Shown here one piece after another: positions 35,496-44,487 of a stretch of DNA of 64,000 bases. Location of the stretch: assembly GCA_018242505.1 (NCBI GenBank), contig JAFEBU010000073.1, positions 124,001 through 188,000 on the forward strand. Direction: 5' to 3'. Source of the DNA: Pseudomonadota bacterium. Its GTDB lineage: Bacteria; Pseudomonadota; Alphaproteobacteria; Reyranellales; Reyranellaceae. Position numbers and translations under genes: made by a program. Each line of letters opens with the position of its first letter. Positions within the stretch are counted from its first letter, which is position 1. The notes below the pieces were generated by a model. It worked only from the letters and a program-made list of their open reading frames with translations, did not search any database and was not told the DNA's origin.

Positions 35496-36446
35496 TCAGT
35501 TCGCCGGCTCGACCTTCACACCCGTGCGCTCCGAGATCAGCTTGTAGTGCTCCGGGCGCCGGTGCTTGGCGAAGTTGAACGTGGTGTTGCGGATGTACTC
35601 GCCGAGTGCCATGTCGCAATCGTAGGAGATGACCTCGTCGTCCTCGGTCGTGCTCTTGGCGACAATCTCTCCAGTCGGAGCAACGATCGCCGAGCCGCCA
35701 TGGAGCCAGAAGCCGTCTTCCTTGCCGGCCTTGGCGGTGGCCACGACCCAGATGCCATTCTGGTAGGCGGCGGCCTGGATCGAGAGATTGTGGTGGAAGA
35801 CGCGCAGGTAGGGCGGCTCATGCGGCGCATAGACATTGTCGCTCGGCGTGTTGTAGCCCAGCACCACCATCTCGGCGCCCTTGAGCCCCATGACGCGGAA
35901 GGTCTCGGGCCAGCGCCGGTCGTTGCAGATGCATTGGCCGATGATGACGTCGTCCTTGAACATCTTCCAGACATTGAAGCCGAGATCGCCGACCTCGAAA
36001 TACTTCTTCTCGAGATGCTGGTAGGGCACCGTCGGCCGGTGCTCGGCATGGCCCGGCAGGTGGACCTTGCGGTACTTGCCGATCGTGCGGCCATCCGGCC
36101 CGACCAGGATCGAGGTGTTGAAGCGGCGGGTCTTGCCGCCCTCCTCCGTCAGCTCGGCATAACCGAGATAGAAGCCGATGCCTTTCGAGCGTGCGAGCTC
36201 GAACAGCGGCAACGTCTCGGGGCTCGGCATCTGGGCTTCGAAGTACTTGTCGACCTCGGCCTGGTCTTCGATCCACCAACGCGGGAAGAAGGTGGTCAGC
36301 GCGAGTTCGGGGAACACCACGAACTTCGAGCCGCGCGAATCGGCTTCCTTCAGCATCTCCACCAGCCGCTTCACCACGCTCTTGCGGCTGTCGGCGCGAT
36401 GGATCGGCCCGAGCTGGGCAGCGGACACTTTCAGACGGCGGGACAT
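35496..36446 (-). CDS. N-carbamoyl-D-amino acid amidohydrolase (nitrilase superfamily)
   Basis: 316 aa from ATG 36446 with GAGGTG before it. The nitrilase-superfamily triad is clear: Glu in VVFPELALTTFFPRW, Lys in KYRKVHLPG and Cys in GQCICNDRRWPE. The CNDRRWPE signature is that of D-carbamoylases, which release NH3 and CO2 from N-carbamoyl-D-amino acids, rather than of beta-ureidopropionases. It begins 10 nt after the hydantoinase gene, exactly the next reaction in that pathway. Confidence 0.9.
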   Translation of the reverse strand: MSRRLKVSAAQLGPIHRADSRKSVVKRLVEMLKEADSRGSKFVVFPELALTTFFPRWWIEDQAEVDKYFEAQMPSPETLPLFELARSKGIGFYLGYAELTEEGGKTRRFNTSILVGPDGRTIGKYRKVHLPGHAEHRPTVPYQHLEKKYFEVGDLGFNVWKMFKDDVIIGQCICNDRRWPETFRVMGLKGAEMVVLGYNTPSDNVYAPHEPPYLRVFHHNLSIQAAAYQNGIWVVATAKAGKEDGFWLHGGSAIVAPTGEIVAKSTTEDDEVISYDCDMALGEYIRNTTFNFAKHRRPEHYKLISERTGVKVEPAN

Positions 36447-36456
36447 CTCTTTCACC

Positions 36457-37926
36457 TCAAAACAACGGCTTGGCGCCGAACCGGCTCATGGCCTGCAACT
36501 CGGGTGCCGCCTGGCCAAGCGGCTTGGAGGAATCGGGCGATGCGCAGCGCAGGAACTGGCCCGAACCACGGTCGGCATGGAGCTTGCCGTCCTCGACGAT
36601 CACCCGGCCGCGGCTCACGACCGTGATCGGCCAACCTTTAATCTCACGACCTTCGTAAGGCGTATAGCCGACATTGTCGTGCAGATCCTTCCAGCGGATC
36701 GTCACATCCTTGTCGGCATCCCAGATCGCGAAATCGGCATCCGAGCCCACGGCGACCGTGCCCTTGCGCGGATAGAGGCCGTAGAGCCGCGCATGGTTGG
36801 TCGAGGTGAGCGCCACGAACTGTTGCAGGCTGATACGGCCCTTCTGCACGCCCTCGGAGAAAAGCAGCGGCAGGCGGATCTCGAGCCCCGGCACGCCGTT
36901 CGCCATCTCCTTGAAGGTCGTCTTGTCGCCCTTGGGGATCTTGCCCTTTTCATTGAACTGATAGGGCGCATGATCGGACGAGAAGGTCTGAACCGTTCCG
37001 TCCTTCAGCGCCGCCCACACCGCTTCCTGCGCCTCCGAGTCGCGCGGCGGCGGGCTGCAGCACCACATCGCGCCCTCGACGCCCGGCTTGTCCAGATCGT
37101 CGGCGGTGAGCCCGATATATTGCGGACAGGTCTCGCCGAAGATCTTCAGCCCTTTCTTCCGCGCCTGGCGCAAGGTGTCGAGGGCCTCGATCTCCGACAT
37201 ATGCACGATCAGCATCGGCGCATCGACCAGCCGCGCCAGCGAGATCGCGCGGTTGGTCGCTTCGGCTTCGGCCACGCGCGCATGGGCGATGGCGTGGAAC
37301 TTGGGTGCGACGTGCCCCTGGTCGACCAGGTGATGCGCCAACCACTGGATCATGTCGTGGTTCTCGGCGTGCACCATCACCAGTGCGCCTTCGCGTCGCG
37401 CCAGCGCCAGGATGTCGAGGATCTGGTAGTCGCTGAGCTTCAGCGCGTCATAGGTCATGTAGATCTTGAACGACGTATAGCCGTCGCGGATCAGCGCCGG
37501 CAGTTCCTGCCCCAATGCCTGAGGAGTCGGATCGGACACGATCAGGTGGAAGGCATAGTCGATCACGGCCTTGGGTGTCGCCGCCTCGTGATAGTCCTGC
37601 ACCACCTGGCGCAAGGACATGCCGCGATGCTGCGCGGCAAACGGAATAATGGTCGTCGTGCCGCCGAATGCCGCCGAGACGGTGCCGCTGTAGAAATCGT
37701 CGGCGCACATGACGCCGAAGCCCGACTTCTGCTCGACGTGGACGTGGCTGTCGATGCCGCCGGGCAGGACGAATTTGCCGCCGGCATCGATCTCACGCGC
37801 GCTCTTGCCCTTCAGGCCTGGTTCGATTGCGACGATGCGGCCGTCCTTGACGGCAATATCGCCCTCGGTCTGACGATCTTCGGTGACGATGCGGGCGTTG
37901 CGGACGATCAAATCATAGTCGGACAT
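36457..37926 (-). CDS. hydA: D-hydantoinase / dihydropyrimidinase
   Basis: 489 aa. The binuclear zinc site is complete: HVHV in GGIDSHVHVE, the carboxylated Lys in YTSFKIYMTYD, His in VHAENHDM, His in IVHMSEIEA and Asp in FSSDHAPY. It hydrolyses the cyclic amide of hydantoins or dihydropyrimidines to N-carbamoyl amino acids. Start ATG 37926. It is followed by the D-carbamoylase and preceded by the DHDPS-like gene; the genes are 10 and 22 nt apart. A dihydropyrimidinase role alone cannot be excluded. Confidence 0.93.
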   Translation of the reverse strand: MSDYDLIVRNARIVTEDRQTEGDIAVKDGRIVAIEPGLKGKSAREIDAGGKFVLPGGIDSHVHVEQKSGFGVMCADDFYSGTVSAAFGGTTTIIPFAAQHRGMSLRQVVQDYHEAATPKAVIDYAFHLIVSDPTPQALGQELPALIRDGYTSFKIYMTYDALKLSDYQILDILALARREGALVMVHAENHDMIQWLAHHLVDQGHVAPKFHAIAHARVAEAEATNRAISLARLVDAPMLIVHMSEIEALDTLRQARKKGLKIFGETCPQYIGLTADDLDKPGVEGAMWCCSPPPRDSEAQEAVWAALKDGTVQTFSSDHAPYQFNEKGKIPKGDKTTFKEMANGVPGLEIRLPLLFSEGVQKGRISLQQFVALTSTNHARLYGLYPRKGTVAVGSDADFAIWDADKDVTIRWKDLHDNVGYTPYEGREIKGWPITVVSRGRVIVEDGKLHADRGSGQFLRCASPDSSKPLGQAAPELQAMSRFGAKPLF

Positions 37927-37948
37927 TCTTCTGTTACTCCGCTGCCTG

Positions 37949-38905
37949 TTACTCCGCTGCCGCCTTGCGTCCCCTGCCGGAAGCCGCCAGTCGCCGTTCG
38001 AGCCGTGCAATCAGCGAGTCGAGCTCGGCCCGATCGGCCGCAGTGAGCGACGAGCCCGGCGCCCGCTGCCTGGGACTCTTGATGGCGCCACGGCGGAACA
38101 GCACCTCCTTGCGTAGCGCCAAGCCGATTGCGGGCTGCACTTCGTGCCGCACCAACGGCAGGTAGATGTCGAACAAATCTTCCGCCTCTTCGACCTTGCC
38201 CGCCGTAAAGAGGGTGTAGACCTCGACCAGCATTTCCGGCCACGCAAAGCCGGTCATGGCGCCGTCGGCGCCGCGTCGCAGCTCCTGCGGATAGTAGAGC
38301 CCGCCATTGCCGACCAGGATCGAGACGCGCCGACGACCGGGCTTCTTCTCGCCCTCGCGAATGCGCGTCAGCTTGGCAAGGCCCGGCGCGTCCTCGTGCT
38401 TCAGCATGACGAGCTGCCCGAAGTCGTCGACCAGACGCTCGAACACCGGCGCCGGCAGATAGACGCCCGTCGCCTGCGGATAATCCTGATAGACGACCGG
38501 GATATCAGGCCCCAGCGCAGCGAACACCTGCGCATAGTAGTTGTAGATGCCGTCGTCGCCCTTCAATCCCGCCGGCGGCGCGACCATCACGCCCGCAGCC
38601 CCCGCGACCATCACCTCGTGCGCGAGACGTCGAACGTTCTCGATGCCGGCATGACTGACACCGACGATGACCTGCCGGTTGCCGGCACGCCCGATCACGC
38701 GCTTCACCACGTCGATCGATTCCTCGGCAGTGAGCTTGTGCGCCTCGCCCATCATGCCGAGAAGGGTGAAGCCGGTGACGCCACAGCGCAGGTAAAACTC
38801 GGTCAGCGTGTCGACGCTCTGCAGGTCGAGCGCCCCCTCGTCGGTGAACGGCGTGGCAGCGATGATATAGACGCCCTTGGCGGCTTCAGTGAGTTTGCTG
38901 GTCAT
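37949..38905 (-). CDS. Dihydrodipicolinate synthase/N-acetylneuraminate lyase family protein
   Basis: 318 aa TIM barrel. Schiff-base Lys is in LVMLKHEDAPG and the conserved Tyr in VVYQDYPQATG; the N-terminal loop GVTGFTLLGMMGEAHKL is typical. These class I aldolases add or remove pyruvate, or dehydrate sugar acids. Lysine synthesis is unlikely because it sits in a catabolic operon. It might cleave a carbon skeleton left after amide hydrolysis. ATG 38905 lies 34 nt after the amidohydrolase gene. Confidence 0.9.
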   Translation of the reverse strand: MTSKLTEAAKGVYIIAATPFTDEGALDLQSVDTLTEFYLRCGVTGFTLLGMMGEAHKLTAEESIDVVKRVIGRAGNRQVIVGVSHAGIENVRRLAHEVMVAGAAGVMVAPPAGLKGDDGIYNYYAQVFAALGPDIPVVYQDYPQATGVYLPAPVFERLVDDFGQLVMLKHEDAPGLAKLTRIREGEKKPGRRRVSILVGNGGLYYPQELRRGADGAMTGFAWPEMLVEVYTLFTAGKVEEAEDLFDIYLPLVRHEVQPAIGLALRKEVLFRRGAIKSPRQRAPGSSLTAADRAELDSLIARLERRLAASGRGRKAAAE

Positions 38906-38939
38906 GGTTCGATCATGCCCCTCTGCCGGGGAAAGAGCA

Positions 38940-40472
38940 TCAGTGCTTATGGCCGCAGTAATCGTGATGCCCACCGCCGAAACGGTCGATATGCAACGGC
39001 TGCTTGGCAAGCCCGGGGCAGAACGTGCCGACGATCTTTTCCAGCCGGTCGTAGAGCGCCTTGGCGGGCTTGTTGGCCTTCTCCAGCCGCTCCCGCGACT
39101 TCTCCGCCTTGCGGGCGAGGTCGGCGAGGTCGACCGTCAGGAGCTTCCCACCTTCGACCACCATCCGACCGCCGATCATCACCGAATGAACGGCCGAACC
39201 ATCTTCGGTGTGCACGAGCTGGTTGGTGGCGTCGTTGAACGGAATCCAGTTCACGTGCTCTAGGTCGAGGAAAACGATATCGGCCTTGTAGCCGACCTCC
39301 AGCCGGCCGATCTTGTCGCCGAGCCCCAGCGCGCGGGCGCTTCCCGCAGTCGCCGCCTCGACCACTTCCTCGGTCGTGATCCAGTTCTGCCAATCCGGGC
39401 CTTGCACTTTCGAGACCATCGATGCAAGCCGCATGTTCTCGTACATGTTCTGGTTGTCGGAACAGCTTGCGCCGTCGGTGCCGATACCGACATTGACCTT
39501 GGCGTTGAGCATCGCCCGCATGTCCGCAAGCCCGTTCCCAAGGCGCATGTTCGACGCCGGATTGTGCGAGACGGAGGCGCCCTTGTCGCCAAGCAGTTTC
39601 ATGTCATCGCCATCCAGCCATACGCCATGCGCCACGGTGAAGTTCGGCCCGACCAACCCCAGGGAATCCATATAGGCCGTGAGCGTCGAGCCGTAGTGCT
39701 CGTAGCCGGCGATCACCTGGACTTTCGATTCCGAGACATGGCTATGCAGCCCGGTCGCATAGTCCTTCGACAGCTTGAGGCAGGCGAGCAGGAAGTCACG
39801 ACTGCAATGATGCGGGATGGTCGGCGCGACCGCGAGGCTGACGCCCCGGCTATCCAGCTTCCAGCCGTGGAGCGCCTTCTTCATTTGCGCCACGCTCGCC
39901 TTGTACGGGGCAAGGCGAAACCTCTCAACGTCCTTCTGCAGTCCGGCCGGCAGACGCTCCATCAGCCCAGGAATCGCCTCGAAGAATGTCGTGTCCGCCA
40001 CCATCGGCGCCAGCACGGCGCGCATTCCGACATCGGCGTAGGCCTGGCCGATCGCGGCCAACCCATCCGGCGACGGCATGGGGAACTCGCTGGCGAGATC
40101 GTAGGCGGCAGTGCAGCCTTTCAACACCATCTCGGCGGCGCCGATCAGGCTCGAAAGATATTTGTCTTCGAGCGTACGGCTGCCGCTCATCCAGGGGCCG
40201 GCGGTCAACAGCAACTCGAGCGTCAATCGATCGCCCATGCCCTTGGCCAGGTTGCCGTGACTGTGGGTATGGCCGTTGATGAGCCCGGGATGCAGCAGCC
40301 GGCCCTTGGCGTCGATCTTGGTCGCGCTCGGCGGCGCAGCGAAGCCCGGCCGGCCGATCTCGACGATCGTATCCCCCTTCACGAGGATGTCCGCCTTCGG
40401 TGCGGCATGCCGCTTGATGTCGAGCACGCGACCGCCCCGAATGACCACGACGGATGACTTGTTCGCCTTCAT
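38940..40472 (-). CDS. Amidohydrolase (TrzA/AtzB-like deaminase)
   Basis: 510 aa with the mononuclear-metal layout of the cytosine deaminase/TrzA group: HxH in LINGHTHSHGN, His in GLHSHVSES, His in FTVAHGVWLD and Asp in GIGTDGASCSDN. Members remove amino groups from guanine, 8-oxoguanine, melamine-type rings and S-adenosylhomocysteine. The C-terminus is unusual, ending in HIDRFGGGHHDYCGHKH, which is rich in His and could hold extra metal. Fourth gene of the operon, directly after the importer genes. Confidence 0.9.
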   Translation of the reverse strand: MKANKSSVVVIRGGRVLDIKRHAAPKADILVKGDTIVEIGRPGFAAPPSATKIDAKGRLLHPGLINGHTHSHGNLAKGMGDRLTLELLLTAGPWMSGSRTLEDKYLSSLIGAAEMVLKGCTAAYDLASEFPMPSPDGLAAIGQAYADVGMRAVLAPMVADTTFFEAIPGLMERLPAGLQKDVERFRLAPYKASVAQMKKALHGWKLDSRGVSLAVAPTIPHHCSRDFLLACLKLSKDYATGLHSHVSESKVQVIAGYEHYGSTLTAYMDSLGLVGPNFTVAHGVWLDGDDMKLLGDKGASVSHNPASNMRLGNGLADMRAMLNAKVNVGIGTDGASCSDNQNMYENMRLASMVSKVQGPDWQNWITTEEVVEAATAGSARALGLGDKIGRLEVGYKADIVFLDLEHVNWIPFNDATNQLVHTEDGSAVHSVMIGGRMVVEGGKLLTVDLADLARKAEKSRERLEKANKPAKALYDRLEKIVGTFCPGLAKQPLHIDRFGGGHHDYCGHKH

Positions 40473-40485
40473 CTGAATCGTTTCC

Positions 40486-41301
40486 TTACGATGTCACTGG
40501 AGTGTTGCCGCTCGACCACGGAAAGAAGATCCGCTCGGCGATGACGACGAGCTGGAACAGCACCACCCCCATCACGGACAGGACGATGAGGGCGCCGAAC
40601 GCCACCGGCACCTTGAAAAAGGCTGTGGAGGTCGCGATGAGGAAACCGAGGCCGGCATCGGCATTGACGAATTCCGCCACGACCGCGCCCACCACCGCCA
40701 ACGAGATGGCCACCTTCAGTCCGGAGAAGATATAGGGAATCGCATAGGGCAGCCGAATGCGCCACAGCTCGCTCCATTTCGAGGCACGGCAGGCGCGGCT
40801 GAGTTCGATCAGCTCGGGAGGAACCGACATCAGGCCCGTGGCGCTCGAAATCACCAGCGGAAAGAAGGCCACCAGTACCGTGATGACGACCCGCGGCAAC
40901 TCGTTCGATCCCATGACGACGACCAGGATCGGTGCGAGCGCCACCTTGGGAATCGACTGCGTCCACACCAGGAACGGATAGAGCGCACCGGCGATGGTTG
41001 GCGACGCCGTAAGCATCACCGCCAGGGGCAGGCTGATGATGATCGACACAAGGAAGCCCAGCATCACCGTCTTGAGAGTCGCTGCGGTATCGGCAAGGAC
41101 CGTGGGGGCGATCGCGATCGTGTCGACCCAGATCCGGCTCGGCGCCGGAACGAGGAATTCCGGCACCTTGAACAGCCGACAAATGATCTCCCACACGAGG
41201 AAGGCAGCCAGCGTCACCAGCAACGGCACCACCACCTCGTGGACCGCTGCCGACGGCCTCTTGCGCGGCTTTTCAGGAAGAGGCGCGGCTTGAACTGGCA
41301 T
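40486..41301 (-). CDS. ABC transporter permease (SsuC/TauC type)
   Basis: 271 aa from ATG 41301 with about six membrane segments. The EAA-type loop ELIELSRACRASKWSELWRI and LPYAIPYIFSGLKVAISLAV are characteristic of nitrate/sulfonate/taurine-type permeases. Its start overlaps the end of the ATPase gene by 29 nt. Together with the NMT1-type binding protein it forms an importer for a small heterocycle or organic acid. Confidence 0.93.
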   Translation of the reverse strand: MPVQAAPLPEKPRKRPSAAVHEVVVPLLVTLAAFLVWEIICRLFKVPEFLVPAPSRIWVDTIAIAPTVLADTAATLKTVMLGFLVSIIISLPLAVMLTASPTIAGALYPFLVWTQSIPKVALAPILVVVMGSNELPRVVITVLVAFFPLVISSATGLMSVPPELIELSRACRASKWSELWRIRLPYAIPYIFSGLKVAISLAVVGAVVAEFVNADAGLGFLIATSTAFFKVPVAFGALIVLSVMGVVLFQLVVIAERIFFPWSSGNTPVTS

Positions 41302-42136
41302 GCTTCTGTCCAAAGATGAGCTGTCGGATGCGCTGGGTCGCCTCGTGGAAGGCTGGATCCGCTTCATTGTCGAAACTGCGCGGACGTGGTGCACCGACGT
41401 CGACGATCTCGGCGACGCGGCCGGGTCGCGGCGACATGACCACGACTCGATCCGCCAACATGACGGCCTCGGTGATGGAATGCGTGACGAAGAGCACGGT
41501 CTTGGGCCGTTCGCTCCAGATCCGCAGGAGTTCCAAGGTCATCTCCTCACGGGTCAAGGCATCGAGCGCGCCGAACGGCTCGTCCATAAGAAGAATGTCG
41601 GGCTCGTGCACCAGTGCCCGGCAGATCGCCACGCGCTGCTGCATGCCACCGCTGAGTTCGCGCGGCGATTTCTTCTCGAAGCCGGCGAGCCCGACCAGCT
41701 TCAGGAGGGCAGTGGCCTTGTCGGCGCTGCCCGAGTCCATGCGGTGCATCATCCGCAGCGGGAACAGAACATTGTCCAGCACGCTGGCCCATGGCAGCAG
41801 GGTCGGCGCCTGGAAGACGATCCCGGTCTCCGGCCGCGGCTCGCGGATCGGAGCGCCTGCAATTGCAGCCTCACCGGTCGTGGGCAGAGCCAGGCCGGCA
41901 ACGATGCGCAGCAATGTCGACTTGCCGCAGCCCGATGGCCCGACGAGGGTGACGAACTCGTTGGCTGCGATCTCGAGCGACACGTCCCGCAAGGCGACGA
42001 TCTGATCGCCGTCGCGCGAGTTGAAGACGCGCGTGACGCGATCGAGCACGATCATCGGCTTTGGCGTGCCGCCTCCCGAATGAGCCCCTGACGGCGGCGC
42101 CGTCGCTACAGTCCCGACGGACGACGCCGCGATCAC
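41273..42136 (-). CDS. ABC transporter ATP-binding protein (SsuB/TauB type)
   Basis: 287 aa from GTG 42136, which overlaps the binding-protein stop as GTGA. The alternative ATG 42055 has no ribosome-binding site. Walker A GPSGCGKST, signature LSGGMQQRVAICRAL and Walker B ILLMDEPFGALD are complete. The N-terminal about 27 residues are a flexible extension rich in Ser, Gly and Ala. It energises the neighbouring permease. Confidence 0.93.
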   Translation of the reverse strand: MIAASSVGTVATAPPSGAHSGGGTPKPMIVLDRVTRVFNSRDGDQIVALRDVSLEIAANEFVTLVGPSGCGKSTLLRIVAGLALPTTGEAAIAGAPIREPRPETGIVFQAPTLLPWASVLDNVLFPLRMMHRMDSGSADKATALLKLVGLAGFEKKSPRELSGGMQQRVAICRALVHEPDILLMDEPFGALDALTREEMTLELLRIWSERPKTVLFVTHSITEAVMLADRVVVMSPRPGRVAEIVDVGAPRPRSFDNEADPAFHEATQRIRQLIFGQKHASSSRASS

Positions 42137-43134
42137 TTCGCCCCCAGGCTCGTATCGACCGCCTGTTTGTAGTCGTAGTCCGGGTTGAGATCGGTGGCCT
42201 TGGCGATCGTCTCCCACGAGAACTTCAGGCGCTCGGTGCTTTCCCGGCCAAATCCGAATTCCTTGCTATGCTCGTTGAACACGAACGGCATCACGGCGCG
42301 CAGGCTGTGCAGGCAGTCGTCCATCTCGACTTCGGGGAAACGCTTGACATGAAGCTGGCAAGCTTCCTGCGGGTTGTCCCGCGCCCATTCGAACACTTCC
42401 TTGGTGGCCGCCAGGAACCGCTTCACGAGGTCCGGCTTCTCCTGGATCATCTTGTCGGTTGCCACGATCGAGGCCGCATAGATCTTGAAGCCCACCGCGA
42501 TGAACGGCAGCACGACGATCTCCTCGCCCGCCTTCTTCGCCGCCTTGTTGATGTAGTATTGGTGGATCGAATAGAATGGTGCCGCATCGATATTCTTGGC
42601 GATAAGCTGGGTCGCCATCGCCGCACCGTCCATATTCGTCCAGATGATCTTGCTCGGGTCGGTACCGGCGTTCTTGGCCACTGCGGGGAAGTAGAAGCGG
42701 TGGCTGTTGCCCGGCGTCACTCCCACCTTCTTGCCCTCTAGCCCCTTGAAGCTGGTGATGCCGGAGCTCTTGAGCACGAACAGAGAATGCGGCGACTCGT
42801 TGTAGAGCACGGCGATCGTCTTGACCGGCACGTTGCCGCGCGCCCGGGCGGCAAACACCGCGGCGATGTCGGCAACGCCGAAATCCGCGGCACCGCCGGC
42901 AACCTTGGTCACGGTATCGCCCGACCCGTAGCCCCTCGTCACGGTGATGTCGATGCCATGCTTGGCGTAGATGCCCTTAGACCAGCCGCCGTAATACATG
43001 GCGTGCTCCCCTGAGGGGATCCAGTCGGTCTGGAAACGCACCTTGTCCTGGGCCAGCGCCGCACTTGCGGACGCGAGTGCGACCCCGAGTGCAAGAGCGC
43101 CAATGCCAATCGGCCTCCATAGCGGCTTTTTCAT
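42133..43134 (-). CDS. ABC transporter substrate-binding protein (NMT1/THI5-like)
   Basis: 333 aa from ATG 43134 with GGAGGAA just upstream. A signal peptide ends near ALAQDK. The mature protein is NMT1-like: FQTDWIPSGEHAMYYGGWSKGI, GSGDTVTKVAGGAADFGVAD and GKKVGVTPGNSHRF. This group binds pyrimidine precursors, riboflavin, hydantoins and taurine-like acids. First gene of the eight-gene operon. The dispersed repeat CCCTGAGCCTGTCGAAAGG begins inside its ribosome-binding site. Confidence 0.93.
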   Translation of the reverse strand: MKKPLWRPIGIGALALGVALASASAALAQDKVRFQTDWIPSGEHAMYYGGWSKGIYAKHGIDITVTRGYGSGDTVTKVAGGAADFGVADIAAVFAARARGNVPVKTIAVLYNESPHSLFVLKSSGITSFKGLEGKKVGVTPGNSHRFYFPAVAKNAGTDPSKIIWTNMDGAAMATQLIAKNIDAAPFYSIHQYYINKAAKKAGEEIVVLPFIAVGFKIYAASIVATDKMIQEKPDLVKRFLAATKEVFEWARDNPQEACQLHVKRFPEVEMDDCLHSLRAVMPFVFNEHSKEFGFGRESTERLKFSWETIAKATDLNPDYDYKQAVDTSLGAK

Positions 43135-43142
43135 TGATTCCT

Positions 43143-43161
43143 CCCTGAGCCTGTCGAAAGG
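43143..43161. repeat. Dispersed repeat CCCTGAGCCTGTCGAAAGG
   Basis: This 19-bp sequence is the well-known type of short repeat whose frames read SLSLSKG or FDRLR. A diverged copy CCCCGAGCGTCGTCGAAGGG is at 18061-18080 inside the hydrolase gene, and a half copy CCCTGAGCTTG near 23119. Here it sits in the leader of the binding-protein gene. Confidence 0.6.
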
Positions 43162-43245
43162 CGTAACGACGATAGGGCTTCCGCCCAACTGCCGACATAT
43201 CCCATAGTATGCACACGTTATGCCAAGATCGATTGCCCGCTCGCC

Positions 43246-44469
43246 ATGAACCTTGCAACGCTCCTGATTGCGCACCACGTGCTGACACTCGGCAGCGTGC
43301 GCCAGGTGGCCCGGCTTCTCGGCCGCCCGCCATCGACCGTCTCGGCCGCGATGAAACGCCTGCAGGCCGAGATCGCCATCCCTCTGGTCGCGACGTCGAG
43401 CGGCGGCGCCCAGTCAACCCTGGAAGGTGTGCGCCTGGCCAGGGAGTTGGCAAGTGCCGCCAATCTCGTGACGCGCCTGGCGAGACTGGGCGAAACGTCC
43501 GGCCCACCGGAGCGGCGTGCGGCACGATTGTCGACGTCGATCTCGACCATCCAGCGCTTTGCCGCGGTCGCACGGACCGGCAGCATCCGCAGCGCAGCCC
43601 GGGAAATCGGCATGGGCCAACCGCAGCTTACCCGGCAACTCAAGGCCATGGAGCGCGATCTGGGCGTGCCTCTTTTCCGGCGCGATGCCCGGGGTATCGT
43701 TCTCCTGAAGGCAGGGCGCTCCGCCCTGGGCCATGCAGAGGCCCTCGCACGGATCTGGTCGCGTATTTCCAAGCACGCCGAACGCCGGTTCCGGAAGAGC
43801 CTGGTCGAGGCGAGATTCGGGTCGATCATACAGTTCGGCCGCGAAAGCCGGGTGGCGGAGATCCTGGCGATGTTGGCTGCCGAATGGCACCGCCGGACGC
43901 CGGACAATCCGCTCTTCATATCCAGCACGATCTCCGAGGAATTGCTGACCGGTCTGCAGAGCCGCACGCTCGACGCCATCCTTCTGGATACCAATTCCGT
44001 TCCGGCAAGCTTGAAACATCGCGTCATCGCGCGGTCGAAGATGATGCTCGTGCGGCATCCCCGCGTCGGACGACAGCCGGTTCCCGACGCTCGAACCCTG
44101 CTGCTCACGACCCCGGTGGCGTTGCTCAGCCTGAAAAGCAGCCTGCGGCAGAAATTCCTGGCGCTTATGGAAGACGTGCTGACGGAAAGCGAACGCGAGC
44201 GCGTTTCCTTCCTCGAAGTCGACTCGATGCCGGTGGTCGCCAATCTCATTCACGACTACGGTTACCTCACCCTCCTTCCCGAACATTCACTCGGCGCTCT
44301 GGTCAACACGTTCGAATGTGTCGTTCTTCCTCCAAAGTATGACGTGCACTTCACCATCGCCTGGCATCCGTCGCCGCCGTCCGAAAAGGTTGCGAAGCAG
44401 GTCTTCGAAATCCTAAAGGACTTCATCGACGAATCGACGCCCCGGATCGAGCGCGATGCCCGCGCTTGA
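43246..44469 (+). CDS. LysR-like transcriptional regulator with two N-terminal HTH domains
   Basis: 407 aa, about 100 longer than a normal LysR. The first HTH (about residues 1-60) includes GSVRQVARLLGRPPSTVSAA and the second (101-160) FAAVARTGSIRSAAREIGMG followed by QPQLTRQLKAMERDLGVPLF. Then comes a usual LysR effector domain (about 180-395). Two HTHs in one chain would make a dimer carry four. The gene is divergent from the binding-protein operon with 111 bp between starts and 18 nt ahead of an amidohydrolase gene, so both are likely targets. Confidence 0.88.
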   Translation: MNLATLLIAHHVLTLGSVRQVARLLGRPPSTVSAAMKRLQAEIAIPLVATSSGGAQSTLEGVRLARELASAANLVTRLARLGETSGPPERRAARLSTSISTIQRFAAVARTGSIRSAAREIGMGQPQLTRQLKAMERDLGVPLFRRDARGIVLLKAGRSALGHAEALARIWSRISKHAERRFRKSLVEARFGSIIQFGRESRVAEILAMLAAEWHRRTPDNPLFISSTISEELLTGLQSRTLDAILLDTNSVPASLKHRVIARSKMMLVRHPRVGRQPVPDARTLLLTTPVALLSLKSSLRQKFLALMEDVLTESERERVSFLEVDSMPVVANLIHDYGYLTLLPEHSLGALVNTFECVVLPPKYDVHFTIAWHPSPPSEKVAKQVFEILKDFIDESTPRIERDARA

Positions 44470-44487
44470 TCGACAAGGAGATACATC

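Noticed and set aside
40490..40506. CACTGGAGTGTTGCC as another copy of the palindromic element
   Set aside because: It is only a half match and lies within or at the end of the permease coding sequence. It could be chance.
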